Origin: Microbacterium halophytorum
Lineage (GTDB): Bacteria; Actinomycetota; Actinomycetes; Actinomycetales; Microbacteriaceae
Assembly (NCBI RefSeq): GCF_002970975.1
Contig: NZ_KZ672982.1
Coordinates: 331,582 to 395,581, forward strand
Direction of reading: 5' to 3'
DNA length: 64,000 bases
Position numbers and translations under genes: made by a program
Notes under the pieces: model-generated
Databases searched by the model: none
What the model was told of the DNA's origin: nothing
Seen by the model: the letters and a program-made list of their open reading frames with translations, nothing else
In this document: positions 8,677 through 18,181 of the stretch, one piece after another
Layout: the number at the start of each line of letters is the position of its first letter
Position numbering within the stretch: position 1 is the first letter of the stretch

Positions 8677-11244
8677 ATGCCCGAGATCCCCGACAAGCCC
8701 GCACTGGAAGGCCTCGAAGCGAAGTGGGGTGAGCGCTGGGAGAACGACGGCACCTACCTCTTCGACCGCGACGCCGCCCGCTCCGTGGGCCGTGCCGGCG
8801 TCTACTCCGTCGACACTCCCCCGCCGACCGCGTCGGGCTCGCTCCACATCGGCCACGTGTTCAGCTACACGCACACCGATGTGAAGAGCCGGTTCGAGCG
8901 CATGCGCGGCAAGCAGGTCTTCTACCCGATCGGCTGGGACGACAACGGCCTGCCGACCGAGCGCCGCGTGCAGAACTACTACGGCGTGCGCTGCGACCCG
9001 TCGCTGCCGTACGACCCCGACTTCGTGCCGCCGTTCGAGGGCACGACCAAGAACATCAAGGCCGCCGACCAGGTGCCCATCAGCCGCCGCAACTTCATCG
9101 AGCTCTGCGAGAAGCTCACGGTCGAAGACGAGAAGACGTTCGAAGACCTGTTCCGCCAGCTCGGCCTGTCGGTCGACTACACGCAGACGTACCGCACGAT
9201 CAGCGACGACACGATCCGGACGAGCCAGCTCGCGTTCCTGAAGAACCTCGAGCGAGGCGAGGCCTACCAGGCGCTCGCGCCGACGCTCTGGGACGTGGAC
9301 TTCCGCTCGGCGATCGCGCAGGCCGAGCTCGAGGACCGCGAGCGCCCCGCAGCGTACCACCGCCTGGCGTTCCACAAGACCGACGGCTCCGGCGACATCC
9401 ACATCGAGACGACGCGACCCGAGCTGCTCGCCGCGTGCGTGGCCCTCGTCGCGCATCCGGATGACGAGCGCTACCAGCCGCACTTCGGCAAGACCGTGCG
9501 GACCCCGCTCTTCGACGTCGAGGTGCCCGTGCTGGCCCACCAGCTCGCGCAACCCGACAAGGGCTCGGGCATCGCGATGATCTGCACCTTCGGTGACGTG
9601 ACAGACATCATCTGGTGGCGCGAGCTCGACCTGCCGAACCGCACCATCATCGGCAAGGACGGCCGCGTGGTCGCCGACGCGCCCGAGGCCATCACGAGCG
9701 AGGCGGGCCGTACCGCCTATGCGGACATCGCAGGCAAGACGGTGTTCAGCGCACAGAAGCTCATGATCGAGAAGCTCACTGAGACCGGCGAGCTCGTGAG
9801 CACCGGCGCGAGCTTCAACCACCCCGTGAAGTTCTTCGAGAAGGGCGACCGCCCCCTCGAGATCGTCTCGACGCGCCAGTGGTACGTCCGCAACGGCGCT
9901 CGTGACGAAGAGCTGAAGGCGAAGCTGCTCGAGCTCGGCGACGAGATCGAGTGGCACCCGGAGTTCATGCGCGTGCGCTTCGAGAACTGGGTGAACGGCC
10001 TCTCGGGCGACTGGCTCGTCTCGCGCCAGCGCTTCTTCGGCGTCCCGATCCCCGTGTGGTACCCGCTCGACGAGAACGGTGAGCGGGACTTCGGCAACGT
10101 GATCGTCCCGGATGCCGCTGAACTGCCGATCGACCCGACGAGCCAGGCGCCGTCCGGCTACCGCGAGGACCAGCGCGGTGTGCCTGGCGGCTTCGAGGCG
10201 GAGTCCGACGTGTTCGACACCTGGGCGACGAGCTCGCTGACGCCGCAGCTCGCCGGCGGCTGGGAGCGGGACCCCGAGCTGTGGGACCTCGTCGCGCCCT
10301 TCGACACCCGACCGCAGGGCCAGGACATCATCCGCACCTGGCTGTTCTCGACGCTGCTGCGCAGCGCTCTGCAGGACGACCGGACGGCGTGGCGGCACGC
10401 GTCGATCTCCGGCTTCATCGTCGACCCCGATCGCAAGAAGATGTCGAAGTCGAAGGGCAACGTCGTCACGCCGGCCGACATCCTCGACAAGCACGGCTCG
10501 GACGCCGTCCGGTACTGGGCCGCGTCGAGCCGACTGGGTGCGGACGCGGCCTTCGACCCGCAGAACCCGACGCAGATCAAGATCGGCCGCCGCCTCGCGA
10601 TCAAGGTGCTGAACGCGGCGAAGTTCGTGCTCGGCTTCGAGGCGCCCGACGGCGCGGAGGTCACGGAGCCGCTCGACCTCTCGATGCTCGCCGAGCTCGA
10701 CCGCGTCATCGAGCAGGCGACCGCCGCGCTCGATGCGTACGACCACGCCCGGGCCCTGCAGGTCACGGAGGAGTTCTTCTGGACCTTCTGCGACGACTAC
10801 CTGGAGATGGTGAAGGAGCGCGCGTACTCGGGCGGGGACGCGGGGGCCTCGGCCGCCGCGGCCCTGCGCGCGGCGCTGTCGACGCTGCTGCGGCTGCTCG
10901 CGCCGGTCGTGTCGTTCGCGACGGAAGAGGTCTGGAGCTGGTTCCAGCCGGGGTCGGTGCACAACGCCGAATGGCCCTCGCCGTCGGGCGCCGCCGGCGA
11001 CCCGGCTGTGCTCACTGCGGCGAGCCAGGCCCTGATCACGATCCGCCGTGCTAAGACGGAGGCTAAGGCATCGCAGAAGACGGCGGTGACGTCGGCAACC
11101 GTCGTCGCCCCCGCCGATCAGATGCAGCTGCTGAAGCTGGCCGAGGCAGATCTCAAGGCCGTCGGCCGGATCGAGACGCTCGGTTTCGAAGAGGGCGAAG
11201 ATCTCGCCGTCACCGGGATCGAGCTGGCACCGCAGGAGGGGTAA
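8677..11244 (+). CDS. valS: Valyl-tRNA synthetase
   Basis: This class I synthetase charges tRNA-Val in the cytoplasm. The 855-residue protein carries PTASGSLHIGH with HIGH at 57-60 and KKMSKSKGNVV with KMSKS at about 588-592. The C-terminus lacks an obvious long coiled-coil arm, as in some actinobacterial ValRS. A good ribosome site (GAGGA at 8666-8670) lies six bases before the ATG. A -10-like TAGGAT is near 8612. The downstream 77-residue gene starts four bases after the stop and is probably co-transcribed. No T-box is seen upstream. Confidence 0.96.
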   Translation: MPEIPDKPALEGLEAKWGERWENDGTYLFDRDAARSVGRAGVYSVDTPPPTASGSLHIGHVFSYTHTDVKSRFERMRGKQVFYPIGWDDNGLPTERRVQNYYGVRCDPSLPYDPDFVPPFEGTTKNIKAADQVPISRRNFIELCEKLTVEDEKTFEDLFRQLGLSVDYTQTYRTISDDTIRTSQLAFLKNLERGEAYQALAPTLWDVDFRSAIAQAELEDRERPAAYHRLAFHKTDGSGDIHIETTRPELLAACVALVAHPDDERYQPHFGKTVRTPLFDVEVPVLAHQLAQPDKGSGIAMICTFGDVTDIIWWRELDLPNRTIIGKDGRVVADAPEAITSEAGRTAYADIAGKTVFSAQKLMIEKLTETGELVSTGASFNHPVKFFEKGDRPLEIVSTRQWYVRNGARDEELKAKLLELGDEIEWHPEFMRVRFENWVNGLSGDWLVSRQRFFGVPIPVWYPLDENGERDFGNVIVPDAAELPIDPTSQAPSGYREDQRGVPGGFEAESDVFDTWATSSLTPQLAGGWERDPELWDLVAPFDTRPQGQDIIRTWLFSTLLRSALQDDRTAWRHASISGFIVDPDRKKMSKSKGNVVTPADILDKHGSDAVRYWAASSRLGADAAFDPQNPTQIKIGRRLAIKVLNAAKFVLGFEAPDGAEVTEPLDLSMLAELDRVIEQATAALDAYDHARALQVTEEFFWTFCDDYLEMVKERAYSGGDAGASAAAALRAALSTLLRLLAPVVSFATEEVWSWFQPGSVHNAEWPSPSGAAGDPAVLTAASQALITIRRAKTEAKASQKTAVTSATVVAPADQMQLLKLAEADLKAVGRIETLGFEEGEDLAVTGIELAPQEG

Positions 11245-11248
11245 CGCC

Positions 11249-11482
11249 ATGAAGCTCGGAACCAGGTGGGCCGCGGGGGCAGAACCCCCGTCATCGGTCC
11301 CGGAAGCACTGCGCGCGGAGATCGCCCGCATCGACCAGACGCTCGCCCAACAGGGCGCCGCGCCGTCCTGGACGCTCACCTGGTTGGAGGGCCGCCCCAT
11401 CGCGGAGCTCGCCACCGGAATCGAGGTCACGCTCGACGCCTCGGGCACCGCCGTGACGAGCACGTTCGATCCGATGGCCTGA
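11249..11482 (+). CDS. Small conserved-looking protein downstream of valS
   Basis: This 77-residue protein ([20 protein letters not shown]...) starts four bases after the valS stop and ends before a strong terminator, so it is the last gene of the valS transcript. It is soluble, without signal peptide or membrane segment. Residues 20-35 look helical ([16 protein letters not shown]) and are followed by beta-like segments ([28 protein letters not shown]). I do not recognise the family and propose no function. The tight spacing and the terminator right after it argue that it is a real gene. Confidence 0.7.
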   Translation: MKLGTRWAAGAEPPSSVPEALRAEIARIDQTLAQQGAAPSWTLTWLEGRPIAELATGIEVTLDASGTAVTSTFDPMA

Positions 11483-11498
11483 AGCGGCACGCACGGGA

Positions 11499-11543
11499 CA
11501 GAAGAGGAACCCGGCTCCACTCAGGAGCCGGGTTCCTCTTCTG
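11499..11543. terminator. Strong bidirectional terminator between valS operon and clpX
   Basis: A perfect 20-base stem (11499-11518 with 11524-11543) closes a five-base loop ACTCA. The stem ends in AAGAGGAA / TTCCTCTT, so each strand has a U-rich stretch on leaving the GC core. It serves the converging valS operon and clpX. Confidence 0.92.
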
Positions 11544-11555
11544 CGTCGTCGGGTG

Positions 11556-12827
11556 CTACGCGCTCCTGCGGCGCTCGCGGTACACGCGGGTCGGCTCGCC
11601 GCCCTCGACGGCCGCCTTCGTCACGATGACCTTGTCGACCTCGTCATCGCTGGGGATCTCGAACATGATCGGGCCGAGCACGTCTTCGAGGATCGCGCGC
11701 AGGCCGCGCGCACCCGTCTTCCGATCGGCCGCGAGGTCGGCGATCGCACGCAGCGCCTCGTCGTCGAACTCGAGCTCGACGTCGTCGAACGCGAACATGC
11801 GCTGGTACTGCTTGACGAGCGCGTTGCGCGGGGTCGTGAGGATCTCGACCAGGGCCTCCTGGTCGAGCGGGTTCACCGACGTCACCATCGGCAGGCGGCC
11901 GATGAACTCGGGGATGAGGCCGAACTTATGCAGGTCCTCCGGCTGCACCTCGCTGAAGAGTGTGTCGGCCTTCGTCTTGTCGTGCAGCGGGGCGCCGAAG
12001 CCGACGCCGTGCCGCCCGATTCGGGACGAGACGATGTCTTCGAGGCCCGCGAACGCGCCGGCCACGATGAACAGCACGTTCGTCGTGTCGAGCGAGAGGA
12101 ACTCCTGGTTGGGGTGCTTGCGGCCACCCTGCGGCGGCACCTGCGCGACGGTCCCCTCGATGATCTTCAGGAGCGCCTGCTGGACGCCCTCGCCCGAGAC
12201 GTCGCGGGTGATCGATGGGTTCTCGGCCTTGCGCGCGACCTTGTCGATCTCGTCGATGTAGATGATGCCGGTCTCGGCGCGCTTGACGTCGTAGTCGGCC
12301 GCCTGAAGCAGCTTCAGGAGTATGTTCTCGACGTCTTCGCCGACGTAGCCGGCCTCCGTGAGCGCCGTCGCGTCGGCGACCGCGAACGGCACGTTCAGTC
12401 GCTTCGCGAGGGTCTGCGCGAGGTAGGTCTTGCCGGTGCCGGTCGGACCCAGCATCAGGATGTTGCTCTTGGCGACCTCGACCTCGTCGGCTTTCTCATC
12501 GGCCGACTTGAGCTCGCCGCGCGCCCGGACCCGCTTGTAGTGGTTGTACACGGCCACGGACAGCGAGCGCTTCGCCTCATGCTGGCCGATCACGTACTCC
12601 TCGAGGAAGTCGTAGATCTCGCGCGGCTTGGGCAGCTCGAACTCGCCGTCGGCGCCATCGGATGCGGAGGCCTCGGCCATCCGCTCCTCGATGATCTCGT
12701 TGCACAGCTCGACGCATTCGTCGCAGATGTACACGCCTGGACCTGCGATCAGCTGCTGCACCTGCTTCTGGCTCTTCCCGCAGAAGGAGCACTTGAAGAG
12801 ATCGGCGCTCTCACCGATGCGAGCCAT
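11556..12827 (-). CDS. clpX: ATP-dependent Clp protease ATP-binding subunit ClpX
   Basis: This AAA+ unfoldase feeds substrates into the ClpP1P2 chamber. It has 423 residues. The N-terminal zinc finger has cysteines at 13, 16, 35 and 38. Walker A is GPTGTGKT at 127-134 and Walker B IIYIDEID at 188-195. The sensor and IGF-loop regions follow ([10 protein letters not shown], then [10 protein letters not shown]). AGGAGG precedes the ATG at normal spacing. A -10-like TAGGCT lies on the minus strand at 12872-12867. The protease genes clpP2 and clpP1 are just upstream on the same strand, but a 180-base gap with a hairpin separates them, so clpX probably has its own promoter. Confidence 0.97.
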   Translation of the reverse strand: MARIGESADLFKCSFCGKSQKQVQQLIAGPGVYICDECVELCNEIIEERMAEASASDGADGEFELPKPREIYDFLEEYVIGQHEAKRSLSVAVYNHYKRVRARGELKSADEKADEVEVAKSNILMLGPTGTGKTYLAQTLAKRLNVPFAVADATALTEAGYVGEDVENILLKLLQAADYDVKRAETGIIYIDEIDKVARKAENPSITRDVSGEGVQQALLKIIEGTVAQVPPQGGRKHPNQEFLSLDTTNVLFIVAGAFAGLEDIVSSRIGRHGVGFGAPLHDKTKADTLFSEVQPEDLHKFGLIPEFIGRLPMVTSVNPLDQEALVEILTTPRNALVKQYQRMFAFDDVELEFDDEALRAIADLAADRKTGARGLRAILEDVLGPIMFEIPSDDEVDKVIVTKAAVEGGEPTRVYRERRRSA

Positions 12828-12935
12828 GGAGCCTCCTGTGGATCGTGCCGAAAGCCTGTTGCCTCGAGCCTAGTGGGTGCCCCTGACACTCCCCGACGCA
12901 ACACGGCACCGCGCGGAACGCCGAGCCGGGCACGG

Positions 12936-12975
12936 CGAGGCCCCGGGCACGGATCGTGATGTGACCGGGGCCTCG
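12936..12975 (-). terminator. Probable terminator after clpP2
   Basis: Inverted repeat CGAGGCCCCGG (12936-12946) and CCGGGGCCTCG (12965-12975) closes an 18-base loop and lies about 35 bases beyond the clpP2 stop. There is no clear U run, so efficiency is uncertain. Confidence 0.5.
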
Positions 12976-13009
12976 TGGGCCGGGCGGCGGAGCAGTCCGG
13001 CCGCCGGCG

Positions 13010-13666
13010 TCAGGAGAGCGGCTGGCGCTTGCGGGTCGTCAGCACCTGGTCGACGACGCCGTACTCGACGGCCTCGGCCGCTCCGATGATCTTGTCGCGG
13101 TCGATGTCCTTGTGGACCTCTTCCGCCGTCTTGTTCGTGTGGTGCGCCATGGTCTCCTCGAGCCAGGTGCGCATCCGGTTGATCTCGGCCGCCTGGATCT
13201 CGATGTCGGAGGCCTGGCCGTGACCTGACTCGCCGACCGCCGGCTGATGCATCAGGATGCGGGCGTTCGGCAACGCAAGGCGCTTGCCGGGCGCACCGGC
13301 CGCGAGCAGCACGGAAGCCGCGGACGCGGCCTGGCCGAGCACGACCGTCTGGATCTGGGGCGAGATGTACTGCATCGTGTCGTAGATCGCCGTCATCGCG
13401 GTGAACGAACCGCCGGGCGAATTGATGTACATGATGATGTCGCGGTCGGGATCCTGGCTCTCGAGCACGAGCAGCTGGGCCATGACGTCATCTGCCGACG
13501 CGTCGTCGACCTGCACGCCGAGGAAGATGACGCGGTCCTCGAAGAGCTTGTTGTACGGGTCCTGGCGCTTGAAGCCGTAGGCCGTCCGCTCCTCGAACTG
13601 CGGCAGGATGTAGCGGCTCGAGGGAACCTGGAGGCCCTGCGGTGTCTGGGTGTACGGGGTGTGCAT
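13010..13666 (-). CDS. clpP2: ATP-dependent Clp protease proteolytic subunit, second paralogue
   Basis: This serine protease subunit forms a mixed ClpP1P2 tetradecamer with the adjacent clpP1 product. It has 218 residues. The catalytic serine is in GQAASAASV (about S115), histidine in ARILMHQP (H140), and aspartate in the DIDRDKI segment near 189-191. The N-terminal extension (MHTPYTQTPQGLQVPSSRYI) is longer than in clpP1 and is probably partly removed by processing. It starts 20 bases after clpP1, the usual tandem actinobacterial arrangement. Confidence 0.95.
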   Translation of the reverse strand: MHTPYTQTPQGLQVPSSRYILPQFEERTAYGFKRQDPYNKLFEDRVIFLGVQVDDASADDVMAQLLVLESQDPDRDIIMYINSPGGSFTAMTAIYDTMQYISPQIQTVVLGQAASAASVLLAAGAPGKRLALPNARILMHQPAVGESGHGQASDIEIQAAEINRMRTWLEETMAHHTNKTAEEVHKDIDRDKIIGAAEAVEYGVVDQVLTTRKRQPLS

Positions 13667-13686
13667 CTGTGAAATCCCTTGCTTCC

Positions 13687-14280
13687 TCAGTTGGCCTCGC
13701 GGTCGGTGCCGCCGCCGCCGGCCACGTCGCTCGCGCTCTCTCGGATGTGGTCGACGAAGCCGTAGTCGAGGGCCTCCTCCGCCGTGAACCAGTGGTCGCG
13801 GTCGCCATCGGCATGGATCTGCTCGACCGACTTCCCGGTCTGCGCGGCCGTGATCTCGGCCAGGCGGTTCTTCATCGAGACGATGAGCTGTGCCTGGGTC
13901 TGGATGTCGCTGGCCGTGCCGCCGAAGCCGCCGTGCGGCTGGTGCAGCAGCACGCGCGCGTTCGGTGTGATGTAGCGCTTGCCCTTCGTGCCGCTCGTGA
14001 GCAGCAGCTGACCCATCGAGGCGGCCATGCCGATGCCCACCGTGACGATGTCGTTCGGCACGAACTGCATCGTGTCGTAGATCGCCATGCCTGCTGTGAT
14101 CGACCCGCCGGGCGAGTTGATGTAGAGGTAGATGTCCTTCTGCGGGTCTTCGGCCGCGAGCAGGAGGATCTTGGCGCAGATCTCGTTGGCGTTGTCGTCG
14201 CGCACCTCCGACCCCAGCCAGATAATGCGGTCCTTCAGAAGCTGGTCGAAGACACTCTGTGCCATCAGCGGTTCGGGCAT
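13687..14280 (-). CDS. clpP1: ATP-dependent Clp protease proteolytic subunit, first paralogue
   Basis: This 197-residue ClpP has the catalytic triad in GMAASMGQ (S88), NARVLLHQP (H113) and GDRDHW (D162). The chosen ATG (14280) gives [14 protein letters not shown] and has GGAG eight bases upstream. The gene is first in the clpP1-clpP2 pair, with a 20-base gap to clpP2. The nucleobase permease gene ends about 100 bases upstream, so a promoter probably lies in that gap. Confidence 0.95.
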   Translation of the reverse strand: MPEPLMAQSVFDQLLKDRIIWLGSEVRDDNANEICAKILLLAAEDPQKDIYLYINSPGGSITAGMAIYDTMQFVPNDIVTVGIGMAASMGQLLLTSGTKGKRYITPNARVLLHQPHGGFGGTASDIQTQAQLIVSMKNRLAEITAAQTGKSVEQIHADGDRDHWFTAEEALDYGFVDHIRESASDVAGGGGTDREAN

Positions 14281-14384
14281 TCTCACTCCATTCGCCTGAT
14301 GCGTTGTCAACGACATTACCGGCGCGGTTTCGCCCGGGAGGCCGCTGTTCGCCGTGGGCATACGTCGGGCGCGACGCGAACGGG

Positions 14385-15728
14385 TCAGGACTCCGGGTCG
14401 CCCCCGACGGCGCCGACGGCCGGGATCGGGCCGCCGTCGTCGGCGCCCGTGCGGCGCCAGCGGGCGATCGCGTTGCCGAGGTGGTAGATGATGAGCGCCG
14501 CGAGCGTGCCGAGCACGATGGCGCCGAGCTGGAACGTGCCCCAGCCCATCGCGTAGCCGCCGACCGCGATCACGAACGAGACGGCGACGGTGTACTGGTT
14601 CACGGGGCGCGAGAAGTCGACGCGGTTGTCGACCCAGATCTTGATGCCGATGACGCCGATGAGGCCGTACAGCGCCGTCGTGACTCCGCCGAGGACCCCC
14701 GCCGGGATCGTGTTGAACACGACGCCGACCTTGGGCGAGAAGGCGAGCAGGATGGCCGCGCCGCCCGCGACCCAGTAGGCCGCCGTCGAGTACACCCGCG
14801 TCGCGGCCATCACGCCGATGTTCTCGCCGTAGGTCGTCGTTCCCGAGCCGCCGAACCCGCCCGCGATCACGGTGCCCACGCCATCGGCGATGAGCGCTCG
14901 ACCGGTGTGCTTGTTGATCGAAGGGTCGTTCGTCATCGTGGCCACACCGCGCACGTGGCCGACGTTCTCGGCGATCAGGACGAGCACGACCGGCAGGAAC
15001 ATCGGCACGAGCGCCCAGGCCGCGGGGTCGCCGAGCGACACGAGGTGGAACTGCGGCAGGCCGATCCAGGCGGCGTCGCCGATACCGGAGAAGTCGACCT
15101 GGCCCAGGGCGATCGCGGTGACGTACCCCACGATGACGCCGAGGAAGATCGAGATGCGGCCGAGGAAGCCGCGGAACAGCACGCTGAACAGGATCGTGGC
15201 CGCGAGCGTCACCATCGCGACCTCGGGCTGCGCCTGGAAGTTGTTCCACGCGCTGGGTGCGAGGTTGAACCCGATGAGCGCGACGATGGCGCCGGCGACG
15301 ACAGGGGGCATCAGCTTGTCGATCCAGCCGACGCCGACGGCCTGCACGACGAAGCCGACCACGGCGAGGACCGCACCGGCCGCGACGACGCCGACGAGCG
15401 CCTGCGTGATCTGGGCGCCGGTCTCGAGCGTCTGGCCGGCGTTCACGGCCGTGATCGGGGCGATGAAGGCGAACGACGACCCGAGGTAGCTGGGCAGCTT
15501 GTTCCGCGTGATCACGAGGAACAGCAGCGTGCCGATGCCGGAGAACAGGAGCGTCGTCGAGACGGGGAAGCCCGTCAGGATCGGCACCAGGAAGGTCGCG
15601 CCGAACATGGCGACGACGTGCTGCGCGCCGATCGCGAAGGTCGCGGGCCACGAGAGCCGCTCGGTCGGCTTGACGACTTCGCCGGGCGGCAGGCTCCGGC
15701 CGTCGCCATGAATGGTCCACAGGGGCAT
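14385..15728 (-). CDS. NCS2 family uracil/xanthine permease
   Basis: This 447-residue membrane protein has about 14 hydrophobic segments and the NCS2 fold. Signature segments are the early [18 protein letters not shown], the helix with [11 protein letters not shown], and [20 protein letters not shown], where the two conserved glutamates of the UraA family bind the nucleobase. It probably imports uracil by proton symport; xanthine or uric acid cannot be excluded from sequence alone. GAGGAG precedes the ATG at good spacing. It lies between tig and clpP1 on the same strand, with a strong terminator after tig, so it is transcribed separately from tig. Confidence 0.9.
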   Translation of the reverse strand: MPLWTIHGDGRSLPPGEVVKPTERLSWPATFAIGAQHVVAMFGATFLVPILTGFPVSTTLLFSGIGTLLFLVITRNKLPSYLGSSFAFIAPITAVNAGQTLETGAQITQALVGVVAAGAVLAVVGFVVQAVGVGWIDKLMPPVVAGAIVALIGFNLAPSAWNNFQAQPEVAMVTLAATILFSVLFRGFLGRISIFLGVIVGYVTAIALGQVDFSGIGDAAWIGLPQFHLVSLGDPAAWALVPMFLPVVLVLIAENVGHVRGVATMTNDPSINKHTGRALIADGVGTVIAGGFGGSGTTTYGENIGVMAATRVYSTAAYWVAGGAAILLAFSPKVGVVFNTIPAGVLGGVTTALYGLIGVIGIKIWVDNRVDFSRPVNQYTVAVSFVIAVGGYAMGWGTFQLGAIVLGTLAALIIYHLGNAIARWRRTGADDGGPIPAVGAVGGDPES

Positions 15729-15785
15729 GAGGGCTCCTCGCTGTTCAGGTATCCGGATGCTGCGCTCACCTTATCGGCGCGCACG

Positions 15786-15827
15786 CAGAACGCGGGGCCC
15801 GGGCTTCCGCCCGGGCCCCGCGTTCTG
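15786..15827. terminator. Terminator after tig
   Basis: A perfect 19-base stem (15786-15804 with 15809-15827) with loop TTCC lies seven bases beyond the tig stop. The ends CAGAACGCG / CGCGTTCTG leave a short U-rich tail. Confidence 0.88.
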
Positions 15828-15833
15828 AGGGTC

Positions 15834-17174
15834 TTACTCCGACTTCTCCTCGGCGGCCTCTTCGGCCTCGTCCGGGGTCTCATCGGTCTCGTCCTCGTCG
15901 GAGGGGACGAAGTCGGACACGTCGACGGCGCTGCCGTTGGTGTCGACGACCGACACCTTGCCGAGCACGACGCCGATCGACTTGTTGCGCGCGACGTCAC
16001 CCATCAGCGCGGGGAGCTGACCGCCCTGCTGGATCGCCTGGATGAACTCCTGCGGCGCCATGCCGTACTGGCCGGCCGACTGGATCAGGTACTGCGTGAA
16101 CTCGTCCTGCGAGACCTGCACGTTCTCCTGCTCGGAGATCGCGTCGAGCAGGATCTGCGTGCGGAACTGCTTCTCGCTCGCCTCGGCCACCTCGGCGCGG
16201 TGCTCGTCGTCCTCGAGGCGGTTCTCCTGCTCGAGGTGGCGGTGCACCTCGTCCTCGATGAGCTGCTCGGGGACGGGGATCTCGACCTTCTCGAGGAGAA
16301 CGTCGATCAGCTTGTCGCGTGCAGCGGAGGCCTGCTCGAACGCTCCGCGGCTGTTCGCCTGCTCGCCGAGGCTCTCGCGCAGCTCGGCGATCGTGTCGAA
16401 CTCGCTCGCCATCTGGGCGAAGTCGTCGTCGGCCTCGGGCAGCTCGCGCTCCTTGACGGCCTTGACCGAGACGGAGACCTCGGCCTGCTCGCCCGCACGG
16501 TCGCCGCCGACGAGCGTCGACGTGAAGGTCGTGTCCTCACCGGCGGTGAGCGACTCGATGGCCTCGTCGGTGCCCTCGAGCAGCTCGCCCGAGCCGAGCT
16601 CGTACGAAACGCCCTCGGCGCGGTCGATCTCGGTGTCGTCGATCTTGGCGACGAGGTCGAGCTCGACGAAGTCGCCCTTCGCCGCGGGGCGGTCGACCGT
16701 GACCAGCGTGCCGAACCGGGCGCGGAGCTTGTCGAGCTCCTCGTCGACGGCGGCCTCGTCGGTCTCGATCGCGTCGACCTCGACGGTGATGCCGTCGAAC
16801 GCCGGCACCTCGAACTCGGGGCGCACGTCGGTCTCGATGTCGACGATCAGGTCGCCCGAGAAGTCCTTCTCGGCGGGCCACTCGGCGATGTCGGCCGACG
16901 GGCGGCCCATGACCTTGACCTCGTGCTCGCTGACGGCGGCGCGGAAGAAGCCGTCGAGGCCGTCGTTGACGGCCTGCTCCATGACGGCGCCGCGGCCGAC
17001 GCGCTGATCGATGATCGGAGCCGGGACCTTGCCCTTGCGGAAGCCGGGGATCTGCACGTCCTGAGCGATCACCTTGTAGGCGTTGTCGATGCTCGGCTTG
17101 AGATCTTCGGGGGTGACCGTGATGCGCAGCTTCACCCGCGTCGGGCTGAGCTTCTCGACGGTGCTGTTGACCAT
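15834..17174 (-). CDS. tig: Trigger factor, ribosome-associated chaperone and prolyl isomerase
   Basis: This 446-residue protein has the ribosome-binding loop GFRKGKVP at 44-51, a central FKBP-type domain ([20 protein letters not shown] onward), and an acidic C-terminal tail rich in D and E. It binds nascent chains at the ribosome exit. The position upstream of the clp protease genes on the same strand is the classic tig-clpP-clpX neighbourhood, here with a permease gene inserted between tig and clpP1. The ATG has GGAG-like bases upstream; no other start fits the family N-terminus [16 protein letters not shown]. Confidence 0.96.
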   Translation of the reverse strand: MVNSTVEKLSPTRVKLRITVTPEDLKPSIDNAYKVIAQDVQIPGFRKGKVPAPIIDQRVGRGAVMEQAVNDGLDGFFRAAVSEHEVKVMGRPSADIAEWPAEKDFSGDLIVDIETDVRPEFEVPAFDGITVEVDAIETDEAAVDEELDKLRARFGTLVTVDRPAAKGDFVELDLVAKIDDTEIDRAEGVSYELGSGELLEGTDEAIESLTAGEDTTFTSTLVGGDRAGEQAEVSVSVKAVKERELPEADDDFAQMASEFDTIAELRESLGEQANSRGAFEQASAARDKLIDVLLEKVEIPVPEQLIEDEVHRHLEQENRLEDDEHRAEVAEASEKQFRTQILLDAISEQENVQVSQDEFTQYLIQSAGQYGMAPQEFIQAIQQGGQLPALMGDVARNKSIGVVLGKVSVVDTNGSAVDVSDFVPSDEDETDETPDEAEEAAEEKSE

Positions 17175-17242
17175 TCTGGTGCTTCTCCTCGTGACGAACC
17201 CACGCGCGTTTCCGCAGGGCTTTCAGACTTCGGGGCCGTACG

Positions 17243-17316
17243 TCGGGGCGACAGGATTCGAACCTGCGACTTCCCGCTCCCAAAGCGGGCGCTCTACCAA
17301 GCTGAGCTACGCCCCG
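17243..17316 (-). tRNA. tRNA-Pro (anticodon TGG)
   Basis: Read on the minus strand, the acceptor CGGGGCG pairs with CGCCCCG, followed by discriminator A. The D arm is GCTC/GAGC, the anticodon stem CCCGC/GCGGG with loop TTTGGGA (anticodon TGG), and the T arm has TTCGAAT. It is 74 bases long and CCA is not encoded. Confidence 0.97.
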
Positions 17317-17393
17317 GGCGCCCGCGCACGGCGGACCACGAAACGGCCTCGACGAGTCTACGGCATCGCGCGCCCCGCCCGTTCTGCCAAGGC

Positions 17394-18098
17394 TCAGCTG
17401 GGCTCCCGCGCAGCGCGCGGCCGCTCAGCCGCCTCGGCTTGCGACGATCCGGATGACGCCGCGAGGATCCTGTTGAACGCCTGACGGCTGATGCAGAGAT
17501 AGGAGGCGATCTCGCCCTGGGTCGCCGCCGTCGGCGGGGACGGCCGCCCCATCAGTTCGGCGTATCGCTCCGCCGCGGTCTTCACGCGGGCGTCCTTGAC
17601 CAGCACCCACATGATGTCGACGTAGGACCAGACGAATGCCGAGTAGACGCGCGCCCACCCGCTGTGCCGCTCGGAGAGCTCCGCGGCGAAGTCGGCGTCG
17701 AACTGCAGCGCGACGCAGCGGGTCAGCGAATGCAGCTCCATGTCGGGCACCGACCAGCGCCGCCCGTACCAGCGCGAGATCGTGAACGGCGGCGCCGACG
17801 CATCCGCCCATTTCGGCCTTACCCGCGAGGCGGCCAGGTCGCCGCGACCGAGGAACTGCTCGACGGTCTCCGCACCATCGGCGTCGCGCGTGACGAGCTT
17901 CGCCTGCCCGCGCAGGATCAGCGCGACCTGGCCCGGCTCCTCCATCCGCTGCCGCGGATCGTATCGCCACAGCGCGGCCCGCTCCGCGAACGCATCCCAT
18001 TCCGGCAGTCGCCCGCCGGCGAATCGCTCGGCGACCGCCCGCAATCCCGTGAGCGCGAGCGCGCGCGCGACCTGCCGCCCCATCGGCGTCGTCCCCAT
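17394..18098 (-). CDS. Crp/Fnr-family transcriptional regulator
   Basis: This 234-residue protein has an N-terminal cNMP-binding-like beta barrel (GQVALILRGQAKLVTRDADG, FLGRGDL) and a C-terminal winged helix-turn-helix with TQGEIASYLCISRQAFNRIL at about 190-210. The barrel lacks an obvious RxS-type phosphate cassette, so cAMP binding is doubtful and the ligand is unknown. The ATG at 18098 is the first in frame. The gene runs alone toward tRNA-Pro. It lies next to the surface-protein gene, but a terminator separates them and no shared promoter is visible. Confidence 0.8.
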   Translation of the reverse strand: MGTTPMGRQVARALALTGLRAVAERFAGGRLPEWDAFAERAALWRYDPRQRMEEPGQVALILRGQAKLVTRDADGAETVEQFLGRGDLAASRVRPKWADASAPPFTISRWYGRRWSVPDMELHSLTRCVALQFDADFAAELSERHSGWARVYSAFVWSYVDIMWVLVKDARVKTAAERYAELMGRPSPPTAATQGEIASYLCISRQAFNRILAASSGSSQAEAAERPRAAREPS

Positions 18099-18125
18099 GC
18101 CTCATGGTAGTCACGCGACGACGAA

Positions 18126-18169
18126 GCTGCGGCGGTGCCTCGGCTGGGGATGAGAGGCACCGCCGCAGC
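18126..18169. terminator. Terminator after the surface-protein gene
   Basis: A perfect 16-base stem GCTGCGGCGGTGCCTC (18126-18141) with GAGGCACCGCCGCAGC (18154-18169) has a 12-base loop and lies 12 bases past the surface-protein stop. Confidence 0.85.
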
Positions 18170-18181
18170 GGCTGGAGAGCG

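Noticed and set aside
8287..11520. Open frame of over 1000 codons on the minus strand opposite valS
   Set aside because: Mirror of valS codon bias; Arg/Asp/Val-rich translation without motifs, and valS on the plus strand is certain.
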